Both the position numbers and the translations under genes were made by a program. Below, piece by piece: positions 1 through 5,448 of a stretch of DNA of 9,850 nt; the first letter of the stretch is position 1; every line of letters begins with the position of its first letter. Under the pieces are notes generated by a model. It was given only the letters and a program-made list of their open reading frames with translations. It was not told the origin of the DNA and did not search any database. The stretch lies in the NCBI GenBank assembly GCA_021325365.1, contig JAJPHF010000178.1, positions 1-9,850 on the forward strand. Reading direction: 5' to 3'. The DNA comes from Pseudomonadota bacterium (lineage in GTDB: Bacteria > Chloroflexota > UBA6077 > JAJPHF01).

Positions 1-392
1 GACGGCGCGCGGCTGCGCGGCATCGGCATGTCGAGGCGCCGCAGCACGGCGCGCACCCGCGCCAGCAGCTCCAGGTGGTTGAACGGCTTGGTGACGTAGT
101 CGTCGGCCCCTAACTCCAGCCCCTTGACCTTGTCCAGCGTGTCGTCGCGGGCCGTCAGCATGATGACCGGCACGTCCGAGAACTCCCGCAGCTGCCGGAG
201 CACCTCGTAGCCGTCGATATCGGGCAGGCCGATGTCCAGCAGCACGAGATCGGGCGCGGCCTCCTCGACTAGCTCCAGGGCGCGCTTGCCGGTGGCGGCC
301 GGGATGATCTCGACGTCGCGCCACTGTAGGAGGAACCCGAGCTGGACTGATTCAACCACGTCCGTGGCGTCGTCGACGACAAGTATCTTCAC
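1..392 (-). CDS. OmpR-type response regulator, receiver domain (3' end outside window)
   Basis: This is the receiver half of a two-component response regulator. It would take phosphate from the histidine kinase encoded just upstream and change transcription. Reading the minus strand from a GTG at 392 gives 130 codons before the window ends. The start reads VKILVVDDATD, with the acidic pair D7/D8, the phosphoacceptor D53 in VLLDIGLPDIDGYEVL, the switch threonine T80 in IMLTAR, and the conserved lysine K102 in DDYVTKPF. The receiver ends near residue 118 (LLARVRAVLRR), followed by a linker. That linker style fits OmpR/PhoB regulators, so a C-terminal winged-helix DNA-binding domain is expected off the left edge, but this is inference. 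The GTG overlaps the kinase stop codon as GTGA, which indicates translational coupling and the same transcript. The target genes cannot be read from the sequence. Confidence 0.93.
   Translation of the reverse strand, partial: MKILVVDDATDVVESVQLGFLLQWRDVEIIPAATGKRALELVEEAAPDLVLLDIGLPDIDGYEVLRQLREFSDVPVIMLTARDDTLDKVKGLELGADDYVTKPFNHLELLARVRAVLRRLDMPMPRSRAP
389..392 (-). promoter_or_regulatory. GTGA stop/start overlap coupling kinase and response regulator
   Basis: On the minus strand the kinase ends in TGA (391-389) and the response regulator begins with GTG (392-390), so the two codons share two bases. Such overlaps usually mean that ribosomes finishing the first gene reinitiate on the second. 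This keeps kinase and regulator in a fixed ratio. No separate Shine-Dalgarno is needed for this choice of start. Confidence 0.8.
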
Positions 393-1399
393 GGCTCCTC
401 CGTCTCGGCCGGCCCCTGCGCCGGCACGCGCAGGGTGAATGTGCTGCCCTGCCCTTCCGCAGTCGTCACCGCGATCGTGCCCCCGTGCGCCAGCGCGATG
501 GCCCTGGCGATCGGCAGGCCCAGCCCCGCGCCGGCGCGGCTGCCGCCTGCGCGGCTGTCCACGGTGAAGAAGCGCTCGAAGAGCCGCCGCTGGTCGGCGA
601 CCGCGATGCCTGGGCCCTCGTCCGTCACCGACCAGCTCACCGCGTCGCCGGTCGCGCCGACTGCCAGCCGCACGCGCCCGCCATCCGGCGAGAACTTGTG
701 GGCGTTCGACAGCAGGTTGAGCACGACTTGCTCCAGGCGCCGGTGATCGCCGTAGACCCAGACGGGTGTTTTGGGCAGCACCAGGTCGAGCGTTTGCCCA
801 CGGCTCTGGAGCAGCGGCGTGATGACGACCGCGGTGTCCCGCGCGAGCTGGCGCGCGTCGAAGCGTCGCAGCTGGAGCTGGACCCGCCCGGCGCGGAAGC
901 GCGCCAGGTCGAGCAGGTCGGCGAGCACTCGCTGCATGCGGTCGGCGCTGCGCTCGATGGTGTGCAGGAGCTGCTCGCGGGCGGCGGCGTCGGGCGACGT
1001 GGTGGGATCGAGCAAGAGGCCCACGCAGGTGCGGACAGCCGTGAGCGGCGTGCGCAGCTCGTGCGCGACGGTCGCCAGCAGGTCGGTGCGCAACTGCTCC
1101 AGCTCTTCCAGGCGGGCGACCACATCCGCTTGGCCAGCGTCGCTGGCGCCCGCGTGCTCCTGCCCGAGCGAGGTCGGCACGTAGAATGGGTCGCCCGAGC
1201 CGACGGCGGCCGTGCAGACGAGCCCTAGAGCGACCAGCCGTGTCAGAAGCGCTGCCACGCGGGCCGGCTCGATCTCCGCGCCGAGCGCGCTGAAGCGCTC
1301 GGCCACGGTGGCGGCCGTCGCGCCCTCGCCCAGCAAGCGCAGGGCGGTCAGCGCGAGCGCGTCCTCGCCGTCGCTTGCCTCGCGCGCCGATGCTTCCAT
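389..1399 (-). CDS. Soluble sensor histidine kinase with N-terminal winged-helix-like domain
   Basis: A 336-residue histidine kinase that would phosphorylate the response regulator whose gene overlaps its stop codon. Residues about 15-80 look like a winged helix: three predicted helices (LALTALRLLGEG, TAATVAERFSAL, EPARVAALLTRLVALGLV) and a short wing ending PFYVPTSLG. A short coiled-coil-like stretch follows (about 92-108). The HisKA domain has the phosphoacceptor H113 in VAHELRTPL. The HATPase domain shows the N box NLLSNAHKFSPDGG (about 228-241), the G1 box DEGPGI (from D260), an F box (LFERFF) and the G2 box GAGLGLPIA (about 290-298). There is no signal peptide and no hydrophobic segment long enough to cross the membrane, so it should act in the cytoplasm. 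The ATG at 1399 gives the whole winged helix; no strong Shine-Dalgarno precedes it. It is divergent from the AI-2E-family transporter. The signal is unknown. Confidence 0.92.
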   Translation of the reverse strand: MEASAREASDGEDALALTALRLLGEGATAATVAERFSALGAEIEPARVAALLTRLVALGLVCTAAVGSGDPFYVPTSLGQEHAGASDAGQADVVARLEELEQLRTDLLATVAHELRTPLTAVRTCVGLLLDPTTSPDAAAREQLLHTIERSADRMQRVLADLLDLARFRAGRVQLQLRRFDARQLARDTAVVITPLLQSRGQTLDLVLPKTPVWVYGDHRRLEQVVLNLLSNAHKFSPDGGRVRLAVGATGDAVSWSVTDEGPGIAVADQRRLFERFFTVDSRAGGSRAGAGLGLPIARAIALAHGGTIAVTTAEGQGSTFTLRVPAQGPAETEEP

Positions 1400-1460
1400 A
1401 ACTTGATGATACCGCCGTCCCTACCCCACCGGTCGCCGCTTGATGCGGCCGTCGGCGTGA

Positions 1461-1489
1461 TTGGCTATCGTTTAGGCGCGGGCTACCCT
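1461..1489 (+). promoter_or_regulatory. Possible sigma-70-type promoter of the AI-2E-family transporter gene
   Basis: TTGGCT (1461-1466) and TACCCT (1484-1489) are 17 bases apart, upstream of the start at 1515. The matches to TTGACA and TATAAT are only 4/6 and 3/6, so this is weak. It is the best-spaced pair I see in the short divergent gap between the kinase and the transporter gene. Confidence 0.25.
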
Positions 1490-1514
1490 ACCCCCACGAA
1501 TAGGAGAGAGCACG

Positions 1515-2612
1515 ATGCGGCTATCCGCAGCGGCCTCGCCGGCCGGACAGGTGCTGCTGTATGGCGCGTGCGCGGTCCTAGTCGCGGCGGGCATGCAGGC
1601 CGCGGCCACCCTGGTAAGCGCGCTGGTCCTGGCCGTGGTGCTGGCGACCGTGCTGGCGCCGCTCCTGCGGCGCTTGCGCGAGGCAGGGGTACCGGGGTGG
1701 CTCGCCGGGATTATCGTACTCGTGCCGGTCGTCCTCATCGGCGTGCTGTTCGTCGGCTTTCTCGTTCAATCGCTCGGTGAGCTGAACGCCAAGATCCCCG
1801 GGTACATCACCCGGCTCAGCGCACTCGCGGCGGTCGTGTCCGAGCGCTTCTTCGGCGACCCGGCGGCGCTGCGCGGGATGATGCCCGCGATGACGCCGGA
1901 GCCTGGGCAGATCGTGGCGCTGGCGACCGGGGCGCTCGGCGGCGCGCTGCAAGCGACGAACGATATGCTCCTGGTGTTGTTCATCCTCCTGTATACCTGC
2001 ATGGAGGCCGAGAGCTTCCCCACGCGCGTGCAGGCTGTGGTCGGCCCGACCAGCGGTCTGCCGCGGCGCCTGGCCTCTCTGGCCGAGGCGCTCCGCGCCT
2101 TCGTCCTGATCAACGGGCAGGCGGGGCTCCTCGTGGCGATCGTGCGCACGGGTCTGCTGCTCGTGCTGGGCGTGGACTTCGCGCTGCTCTGGGGAGCGTG
2201 GTCCCTGCTGCTCACCTACGTCCCCACGGTCGGCTATCCGCTCGCCGTGCTGCCGCCGACGCTGCTAGCGCTGGTCGATCGCGGCCCCGTCACGGCGCTG
2301 ATCGTGTTCGTGGCCTTTGGGGTCGTGAACACGGTCGTCTACAATCTGCTCCAGCCCCATTGGGCGGGTGCCAGCCTGAACCTGTCGCCCCTCGTCGTGA
2401 TCGTGTCGCTGTTCTTGTGGGGCATCATCCTCGGCGCGATGGGCGCGCTGCTCGCCGTTCCCCTCACTATGATGGCCATCACGCTGTTGGAGAGTAGCGA
2501 GCAGACGCGCTGGCTCGCGGCGCTGATGCGCGATCATCCGCCCACTGCCGCGGAAACCGCCGCGCTACCGACCGGTGGCCCCGCGCCCACGTCGCGTCGC
2601 GGCACGCTCTGA
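1515..2612 (+). CDS. AI-2E/PerM family membrane transporter
   Basis: A 365-residue integral membrane protein of the AI-2E exporter (PerM/YhhT/TqsA) family, a typical length. Hydrophobic stretches suggest about seven to eight helices. There is an N-terminal pair at about 14-50, then a helix at about 60-86. A soluble middle region (about 87-145) is followed by helices from about 150. The C-terminal half carries the family signatures: YVPTVGYPLAVLPP (about 235-248), LLQPHWAGASLNLSPLVV (about 278-295) and WGIILGAMGALLAVPL (302-317). Members include the E. coli autoinducer-2 exporter TqsA, but others are sodium/proton antiporters or have unknown substrates, so AI-2 transport should not be assumed. 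The start at 1515 is supported by AGGAG at 1502-1506, eight bases upstream. The C-terminal 25 residues are Pro/Ala/Thr-rich and probably disordered. It is divergent from the kinase and convergent with the zinc-ribbon gene. Confidence 0.92.
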   Translation: MRLSAAASPAGQVLLYGACAVLVAAGMQAAATLVSALVLAVVLATVLAPLLRRLREAGVPGWLAGIIVLVPVVLIGVLFVGFLVQSLGELNAKIPGYITRLSALAAVVSERFFGDPAALRGMMPAMTPEPGQIVALATGALGGALQATNDMLLVLFILLYTCMEAESFPTRVQAVVGPTSGLPRRLASLAEALRAFVLINGQAGLLVAIVRTGLLLVLGVDFALLWGAWSLLLTYVPTVGYPLAVLPPTLLALVDRGPVTALIVFVAFGVVNTVVYNLLQPHWAGASLNLSPLVVIVSLFLWGIILGAMGALLAVPLTMMAITLLESSEQTRWLAALMRDHPPTAAETAALPTGGPAPTSRRGTL

Positions 2613-2655
2613 GCAGCTCCCCGAGCGCGGCCGGGCCTTCCCGCCACACAACTCC

Positions 2656-2871
2656 TTAGCGCGCCGAGAGCCGGCCGAGAATCCACGGTAGCTGGGTGCC
2701 CAGCAGTAGCAGCCACAGCGCGACCCCAATCACCTGCACGCTGGCGAGGATAGGCCGGCTCAGCCGCCGCGCATGACAGTCGAGACACTCGACTCGGACC
2801 AGGCCGTCGCGGCCGTGATAGGCGGTGGCGCCGCGAGCGGGCTTCGCGCATGTGTCGCAAACAAATTTCAC
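2656..2871 (-). CDS. Small zinc-ribbon protein with one C-terminal membrane helix
   Basis: A 71-residue protein I do not recognise as a named family. Two CxxC pairs, C5/C8 (CDTC) and C29/C32 (CLDC), are separated by 20 residues, the usual layout of a zinc ribbon. Residues about 41-62 (ILASVQVIGVALWLLLLGTQ and onwards) form one hydrophobic helix, followed by a short basic tail. The basic residues just before the helix (HARRLSR) suggest that the zinc ribbon stays in the cytoplasm. The GTG start at 2871 is well supported by AGGAAGGAG at 2886-2878 with a six-base spacer. It lies on the same strand as the Gre-like gene, 202 bases downstream of it, after a strongly structured spacer. Its stop is 43 bases from the stop of the convergent transporter gene. 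The strong ribosome binding site and coherent zinc-ribbon/helix layout argue for a real gene. Confidence 0.75.
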   Translation of the reverse strand: MKFVCDTCAKPARGATAYHGRDGLVRVECLDCHARRLSRPILASVQVIGVALWLLLLGTQLPWILGRLSAR

Positions 2872-2877
2872 AGCGTG

Positions 2878-2886
2878 CTCCTTCCT
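2878..2886 (-). promoter_or_regulatory. Strong Shine-Dalgarno for the small zinc-ribbon gene
   Basis: AGGAAGGAG on the minus strand, six bases before the GTG at 2871. This is one of the two strongest ribosome binding sites in the window. It fixes a GTG as the start of a gene short enough to be missed otherwise. Confidence 0.75.
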
Positions 2887-2969
2887 GGGGTGCGATTGGG
2901 GCGAAAACGCCTGCGCGTGCCACGCTCAAGGGCCGCCCGGCGGGAGCCAGGGGGGCGCGGTCGGCGAGC

Positions 2970-3036
2970 CTGAGCAGCGGGGGCTCCCTTGCCCGACCCC
3001 GCGGGCGCGTCGGCGCGTCCGCGGGCCGCTGCTCAG
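2970..3036. repeat. Nested inverted repeats between the Gre-like and zinc-ribbon genes
   Basis: The outer arms are CTGAGCAGCGG (2970-2980) and CCGCTGCTCAG (3026-3036), a perfect 11-base inverted repeat. Inside lies a second one: 2998-3009 pairs with 3014-3025 over 12 pairs, with one G-T pair, around a four-base loop TCGG (3010-3013). The inner right arm abuts the outer right arm directly, while 17 unpaired bases (2981-2997) lie between the two left arms. If transcribed from the minus strand, this would be in the spacer after the Gre-like gene and in the leader of the zinc-ribbon gene. Its role is unknown: transcript-end protection, leader control or a small RNA are possible. Confidence 0.6.
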
Positions 3037-3043
3037 CAGCGCC

Positions 3044-3063
3044 TGGGGCCCCGAAGGGCCCCA
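3044..3063 (-). terminator. Hairpin with C(UUCG)G tetraloop after the Gre-like gene
   Basis: Bases 3044-3051 and 3056-3063 form a perfect eight-pair stem (TGGGGCCC with GGGCCCCA). Read on the minus strand, the loop is TTCG closed by C-G, the exceptionally stable UUCG tetraloop. It begins ten bases after the TAA of the Gre-like gene (3076-3074). No run of T follows, so it is not a textbook intrinsic terminator. It could stop transcription in a high-GC organism or protect the 3' end. Confidence 0.55.
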
Positions 3064-3073
3064 CGAGTTGTCG

Positions 3074-3715
3074 TTAGTCCACCTGCTCTACCATCACCCA
3101 GCGGGTGCCGCCGGGCGCAGCAACCTCCGCGCGCTCGCCCACGCGGCGGCCCAGCAGCGCCCGCCCCAGCGGCGACTCCGGCGAGATGCTGCCGGCCCGG
3201 GCGTTCGCTTCGCCCGGCGCCACCAGCGTGTAGGTGTCGAGCGACCCGTCGTCGTCGCGCACCTGGATGCGACTGCCGACGATGGCGGTCCCGTCGGGCT
3301 GGACCACGCAGGCCTGCGCGAGCACCCGCCGTAGCGTGTCCAGGCGCTGGGCGCCCAGGTGGAAGTCCCAGGCTGCCGGCACGGTGGCGGGGGCCGCGTC
3401 CTCGCTCACGCCGTCGGCCAGGACTGGGGCCGCGATGGCGGGCAGGCTATCCATCAGCCGCTCCACCTCGGCCTCCAGGCGCTCGAACACTTCGCGGGTC
3501 ATCGGCAGCCCCTGTGCCGTTACGTTCGCCTCGGGCCCAGTGGGATTCAGCGCCACCATGGGTACCTCCAAAGGGGAGTGTTCGTCATACGAGCAGTAGC
3601 AGGGACCGCCGGCCGCGCAGCCAGCACAACAGTACTGTTGTCCCGCTCGCTCGACCGGCGCCCAGTCGACGTCCATCTCGCACGTCGCGCAGCGAGATTT
3701 ACGCTGTGTTCGCAT
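3074..3715 (-). CDS. Gre-family (GreA/GreB-like) protein with N-terminal cysteine cluster
   Basis: A 213-residue protein in two parts. The C-terminal part (about 145-213) matches the FKBP-like domain of GreA/GreB, from GSRIQVRDDDGSLDTYTLV through SISPESPLGRALLGRRVGE to the final VMVEQVD. Before it, LPMTREVFERLEAEVERL (about 70-87) resembles the first Gre helix, and LGAQRLDTLRRVLAQACVV (about 120-138) the end of the second. Between them the acidic GDLKENAEY-type tip of GreA is absent; only SEDAA and a Pro/Ala-rich stretch are there. The N-terminus has seven cysteines, C9, C12, C29, C30, C33, C39 and C41 (CATC, YCCAGCAAGGPCYC), a probable metal site resembling YHS or metallothionein-like knuckles. 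I chose the ATG at 3715 because GGAGAG lies seven bases upstream; in-frame starts at 3736 and 3805 lack a good site. It may bind RNA polymerase but probably does not stimulate RNA cleavage. Confidence 0.85.
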   Translation of the reverse strand: MRTQRKSRCATCEMDVDWAPVERAGQQYCCAGCAAGGPCYCSYDEHSPLEVPMVALNPTGPEANVTAQGLPMTREVFERLEAEVERLMDSLPAIAAPVLADGVSEDAAPATVPAAWDFHLGAQRLDTLRRVLAQACVVQPDGTAIVGSRIQVRDDDGSLDTYTLVAPGEANARAGSISPESPLGRALLGRRVGERAEVAAPGGTRWVMVEQVD

Positions 3716-3722
3716 CCTTGAG

Positions 3723-3728
3723 CTCTCC
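3723..3728 (-). promoter_or_regulatory. Shine-Dalgarno choosing the start of the Gre-like gene
   Basis: GGAGAG on the minus strand lies seven bases before the ATG at 3715. The frame stays open to an ATG at 3805, which would add 30 residues (including ASESSR just before this Met), but neither that ATG nor the one at 3736 has an equally well-placed site. Confidence 0.6.
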
Positions 3729-3788
3729 GATGCCATCCACTCCACTACATGCCAGGATGGCAGGGCTGCGCGGTTTGTCTTTACGGCT

Positions 3789-3794
3789 ACTATA
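3789..3794 (-). promoter_or_regulatory. Possible -10 box for the Gre-like gene
   Basis: On the minus strand TATAGT matches TATAAT at five of six bases and sits in AT-richer sequence. Transcription from here would give a leader of about 65 bases before the ATG at 3715. No good -35 box lies at 17 bases; a TTGACG occurs only five bases upstream, too close to serve. Confidence 0.35.
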
Positions 3795-3827
3795 CGATCC
3801 GTCAATAAAAACGGGCTGGAAGAAACG

Positions 3828-3886
3828 TGAACGTTGCATAAACAACAGAATCATCCGCTCCAGGCAGCTTATTTATGCTTCGTTCA
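3828..3886. repeat. Long imperfect inverted repeat in divergent control region
   Basis: TGAACGTTGCATAAA (3828-3842) and TTTATGCTTCGTTCA (3872-3886) are inverted repeats of 15 bases. They match at 13 positions, with a symmetric two-base T/T mismatch in the middle, and a 29-base gap separates them. Each arm, read outward, contains TTTATGC, so each could supply a TATGC-type -10 box towards its own gene. It may be a paired operator for a regulator of both genes, a hairpin in the dehydrogenase leader, or mirror-image promoters. Confidence 0.55.
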
Positions 3887-3919
3887 TGGAGATACAGGCC
3901 CATATTCGGATGGCCTGGG

Positions 3920-3925
3920 TATACT
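3920..3925 (+). promoter_or_regulatory. Possible -10 box for the dehydrogenase gene
   Basis: TATACT matches TATAAT at five of six bases, in the AT-richer part of the divergent region about 125 bases before the start codon. No convincing -35 lies upstream. A TTGACA at 3927-3932 is a perfect -35 box, but I find no good -10 at the right distance after it. A TATGCT at 3874-3879 is another candidate. The true promoter is unresolved. Confidence 0.25.
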
Positions 3926-4040
3926 TTTGACAAGCCACCCACCCTATCTGGCGATCCCTGCGATCCGCTTGCCCTGGATTGGGGCCGCCCGGCTCACGGC
4001 AAGCCGCTCCGGGCGAGGGGCTGGATCGCATTCGCTACCT

Positions 4041-4047
4041 GGGAGAG
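4041..4047 (+). promoter_or_regulatory. Shine-Dalgarno choosing the dehydrogenase start
   Basis: GGGAGAG lies four to six bases before the ATG at 4052. It selects this start over the in-frame ATG at 3875, which would add 59 residues that resemble translated leader DNA and have no family match that I recognise. Confidence 0.65.
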
Positions 4048-4051
4048 CACG

Positions 4052-5329
4052 ATGTTTGGTTTGAGTAGCGCAGCCGTGACCGATGTCGCCGACACGCCGT
4101 TGGGCGCGGCACTGGAGCAGTTCGACCGGGCAGCGGAGTATCTTCAGCTGGACGCGGTCCTGCGCGAGCGCCTGCGGGTGCCCGAGCGTGAATGGACCGG
4201 CGAGATTCCGGTGCTTATGGACGACGGGACCACACGGGTCTTCGCCGGCTTCCGGGTGCAGCACAATCTCAGCCGTGGCCCTGGCAAGGGCGGCCTGCGC
4301 TATCACCCGACCGTGGACCTGGACGAGATGCGGGCGTTGGCGATGGCGATGACCTGGAAGTGCGCCTTGCTGCGCCTGCCCTTCGGCGGCGCCAAGGGCG
4401 GCGTGGCGTGCGACCCGGCCCGCCTGAGCCGGGCCGAGCTGGAGCGCCTGACGCGCCAGCTCACGGCCAAGCTGGCCGACCTGATCGGCCCGGGGCGCGA
4501 CGTGCCGGGCCCGGACGTGGGGACGGATGGCCAGGTGATGGCCTGGATAGCGGACGCTTACGCCCGGCTGACGGGCCGTCCGGCACCCGGCGTCGTCACC
4601 GGCAAGCCGGTTGCGCTGGGTGGCCTGGCGGGGCGCGTGAACGCCACCGGCCAGGGCGTCGCGTACTGCGTGCAGGCCGCGGCGAGCCGCCTCGGGCTGG
4701 ACCTGGCGTCGGCCACCGTGGCCATTCAGGGCTTCGGTAACGTGGGCCAGTCCACCGCCGACGCGCTGCACCGCCTGGGCGCGCGCATCGTGGCGGTGAG
4801 CGACGTGAGCGGCGGGGTTTACCGCGGCGCGGGGCTCGACCTGGGAGCGTTGCGTCGCCATGTCCGTGAGGCGGGCACCGTCGCGGGCGCGCCGGACACG
4901 GAAGCGCTATCGAACGCCGAGCTACTGGCGCTCGACTGCGACGTGCTCGTCCCGGCGGCGCTAGGGGGACAGATCACCGCGCACAACGCCGACCGTGTGC
5001 GCGCGCGGCTGCTCGCCGAAGCCGCCAACGGCCCCACGCTGGGCGAGGCCGACCCGATCCTGCGGGAGCGGGGCGTGGCGGTGATTCCCGACGTGCTCTG
5101 CAACGCGGGCGGGGTCACGGCCAGCTATTTCGAGTGGGCCCAGAACTGTGAGGGGCTGGTGTTGACGCGGGCGGAGCTTGACGCCCGGCTGCGCTATCTC
5201 ATGCTCCGCGCCTTCGACGAGGTCTGGTGGCAGGCCGGGGAGCGGGCCATCGACATGCGGCTCGCCGCGCACGCGCTGGCGGTCCGCCGCGTCGCGGGCG
5301 CGGCGCAGCTCCGCGACCGCTACGCCTGA
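4052..5329 (+). CDS. Glu/Leu/Phe/Val dehydrogenase, probably glutamate dehydrogenase
   Basis: A 425-residue amino-acid dehydrogenase, the usual length for hexameric glutamate dehydrogenases of this type. It would interconvert glutamate and 2-oxoglutarate plus ammonia using NAD(P)(H) in the cytoplasm, joining nitrogen assimilation to the TCA cycle. The N-terminal domain has the substrate lysines K79 (GPGKGGLRYHP) and K103 (MTWKCALLRLPFGG), the catalytic K115 (GGAKGG) and the catalytic-type D155 (VPGPDVGTDG). The Rossmann domain has GFGNVG (227-232), with D251 near the end of the second strand. Conserved C-terminal motifs are EAANGPT, LCNAGGVTASYFEW and the final RLAAHALAVRRVAGA. The start at 4052 fits the Shine-Dalgarno at 4041. 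The class also holds leucine and phenylalanine dehydrogenases, which are usually shorter (about 350-370). Length and motifs favour glutamate, but substrate and cofactor are inferred. Confidence 0.9.
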   Translation: MFGLSSAAVTDVADTPLGAALEQFDRAAEYLQLDAVLRERLRVPEREWTGEIPVLMDDGTTRVFAGFRVQHNLSRGPGKGGLRYHPTVDLDEMRALAMAMTWKCALLRLPFGGAKGGVACDPARLSRAELERLTRQLTAKLADLIGPGRDVPGPDVGTDGQVMAWIADAYARLTGRPAPGVVTGKPVALGGLAGRVNATGQGVAYCVQAAASRLGLDLASATVAIQGFGNVGQSTADALHRLGARIVAVSDVSGGVYRGAGLDLGALRRHVREAGTVAGAPDTEALSNAELLALDCDVLVPAALGGQITAHNADRVRARLLAEAANGPTLGEADPILRERGVAVIPDVLCNAGGVTASYFEWAQNCEGLVLTRAELDARLRYLMLRAFDEVWWQAGERAIDMRLAAHALAVRRVAGAAQLRDRYA

Positions 5330-5336
5330 GCGGCGC

Positions 5337-5404
5337 CTCGCCGGACGCGACGCCCGAACGGCCGCCGGGCTATTCGGGCGCGCGAACTGCCAGACGCCGG
5401 CGAG
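5337..5404. repeat. Nested inverted repeats between dehydrogenase and PAS-kinase genes
   Basis: The outer arms are CTCGCCGG (5337-5344) and CCGGCGAG (5397-5404). Inside them CGCCCGAA (5351-5358) pairs with TTCGGGCG (5373-5380), extended outward by CGCG (5346-5349) with CGCG (5381-5384) past one bulged A at 5350. The structure starts seven bases after the dehydrogenase stop and ends 44 bases before the kinase start. There is no T run. It could terminate or attenuate transcription between the genes, or stabilise the upstream message. Confidence 0.5.
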
Positions 5405-5448
5405 CGGGGGCCTGCGCCCTCGCGTCGGCAGAGAGGGAACGACAGACG

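Larger units (their letters stand above)
3716..4051. other. AT-richer divergent control region (no gene)
   Basis: These 336 bases separate the Gre-like gene (minus) from the dehydrogenase gene (plus). Bases about 3780-3935 are clearly richer in A and T than the coding sequence around them, as expected for promoters. They hold a minus-strand TATAGT, plus-strand TATGCT and TATACT boxes, and a long imperfect inverted repeat (each listed or discussed separately). Open frames crossing the region are N-terminal run-ons of the two flanking genes or antisense frames without a ribosome binding site. I see no convincing gene here. Confidence 0.7.

Noticed and set aside
485..1228. Plus-strand open frame of 247 codons opposite the histidine kinase
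   Set aside because: Mirror of the kinase codons, with no ribosome binding site and no domain.
2613..2655. Terminator between the convergent transporter and zinc-ribbon genes
   Set aside because: I looked for a stem of six or more pairs with a T run in these 43 bases and found none.
2534..3064. Minus-strand open frame of 176 codons across the zinc-ribbon gene
   Set aside because: Starts inside the hairpin cluster, composition is Arg/Ala/Pro-rich, and it conflicts with the better-supported zinc-ribbon frame.
3716..3805. N-terminal extension of the Gre-like protein to an ATG at 3805
   Set aside because: It runs through the putative -10 box at 3789-3794 and lacks a Shine-Dalgarno; the ATG at 3715 has one at seven bases.
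2989..3930. Plus-strand open frame of 313 codons opposite the Gre-like gene
   Set aside because: Pro/Arg/Ser-rich antisense frame; the opposite frame has the cysteine cluster, the Gre domain and a good ribosome binding site.
3875..4051. N-terminal extension of the dehydrogenase to an ATG at 3875
   Set aside because: The ATG lies within the inverted repeat, has no Shine-Dalgarno, and the extra 59 residues look like translated control DNA.
3944..4861. Minus-strand open frame of 305 codons opposite the dehydrogenase
   Set aside because: Antisense to a gene with intact lysines and Rossmann motif; the product has no domain.
5227..5448. N-terminal extension of the PAS kinase to an ATG at 5227
   Set aside because: Would overlap the dehydrogenase 3' end by about 100 bases and adds an Arg/Gly/Ala-rich stretch with no domain.
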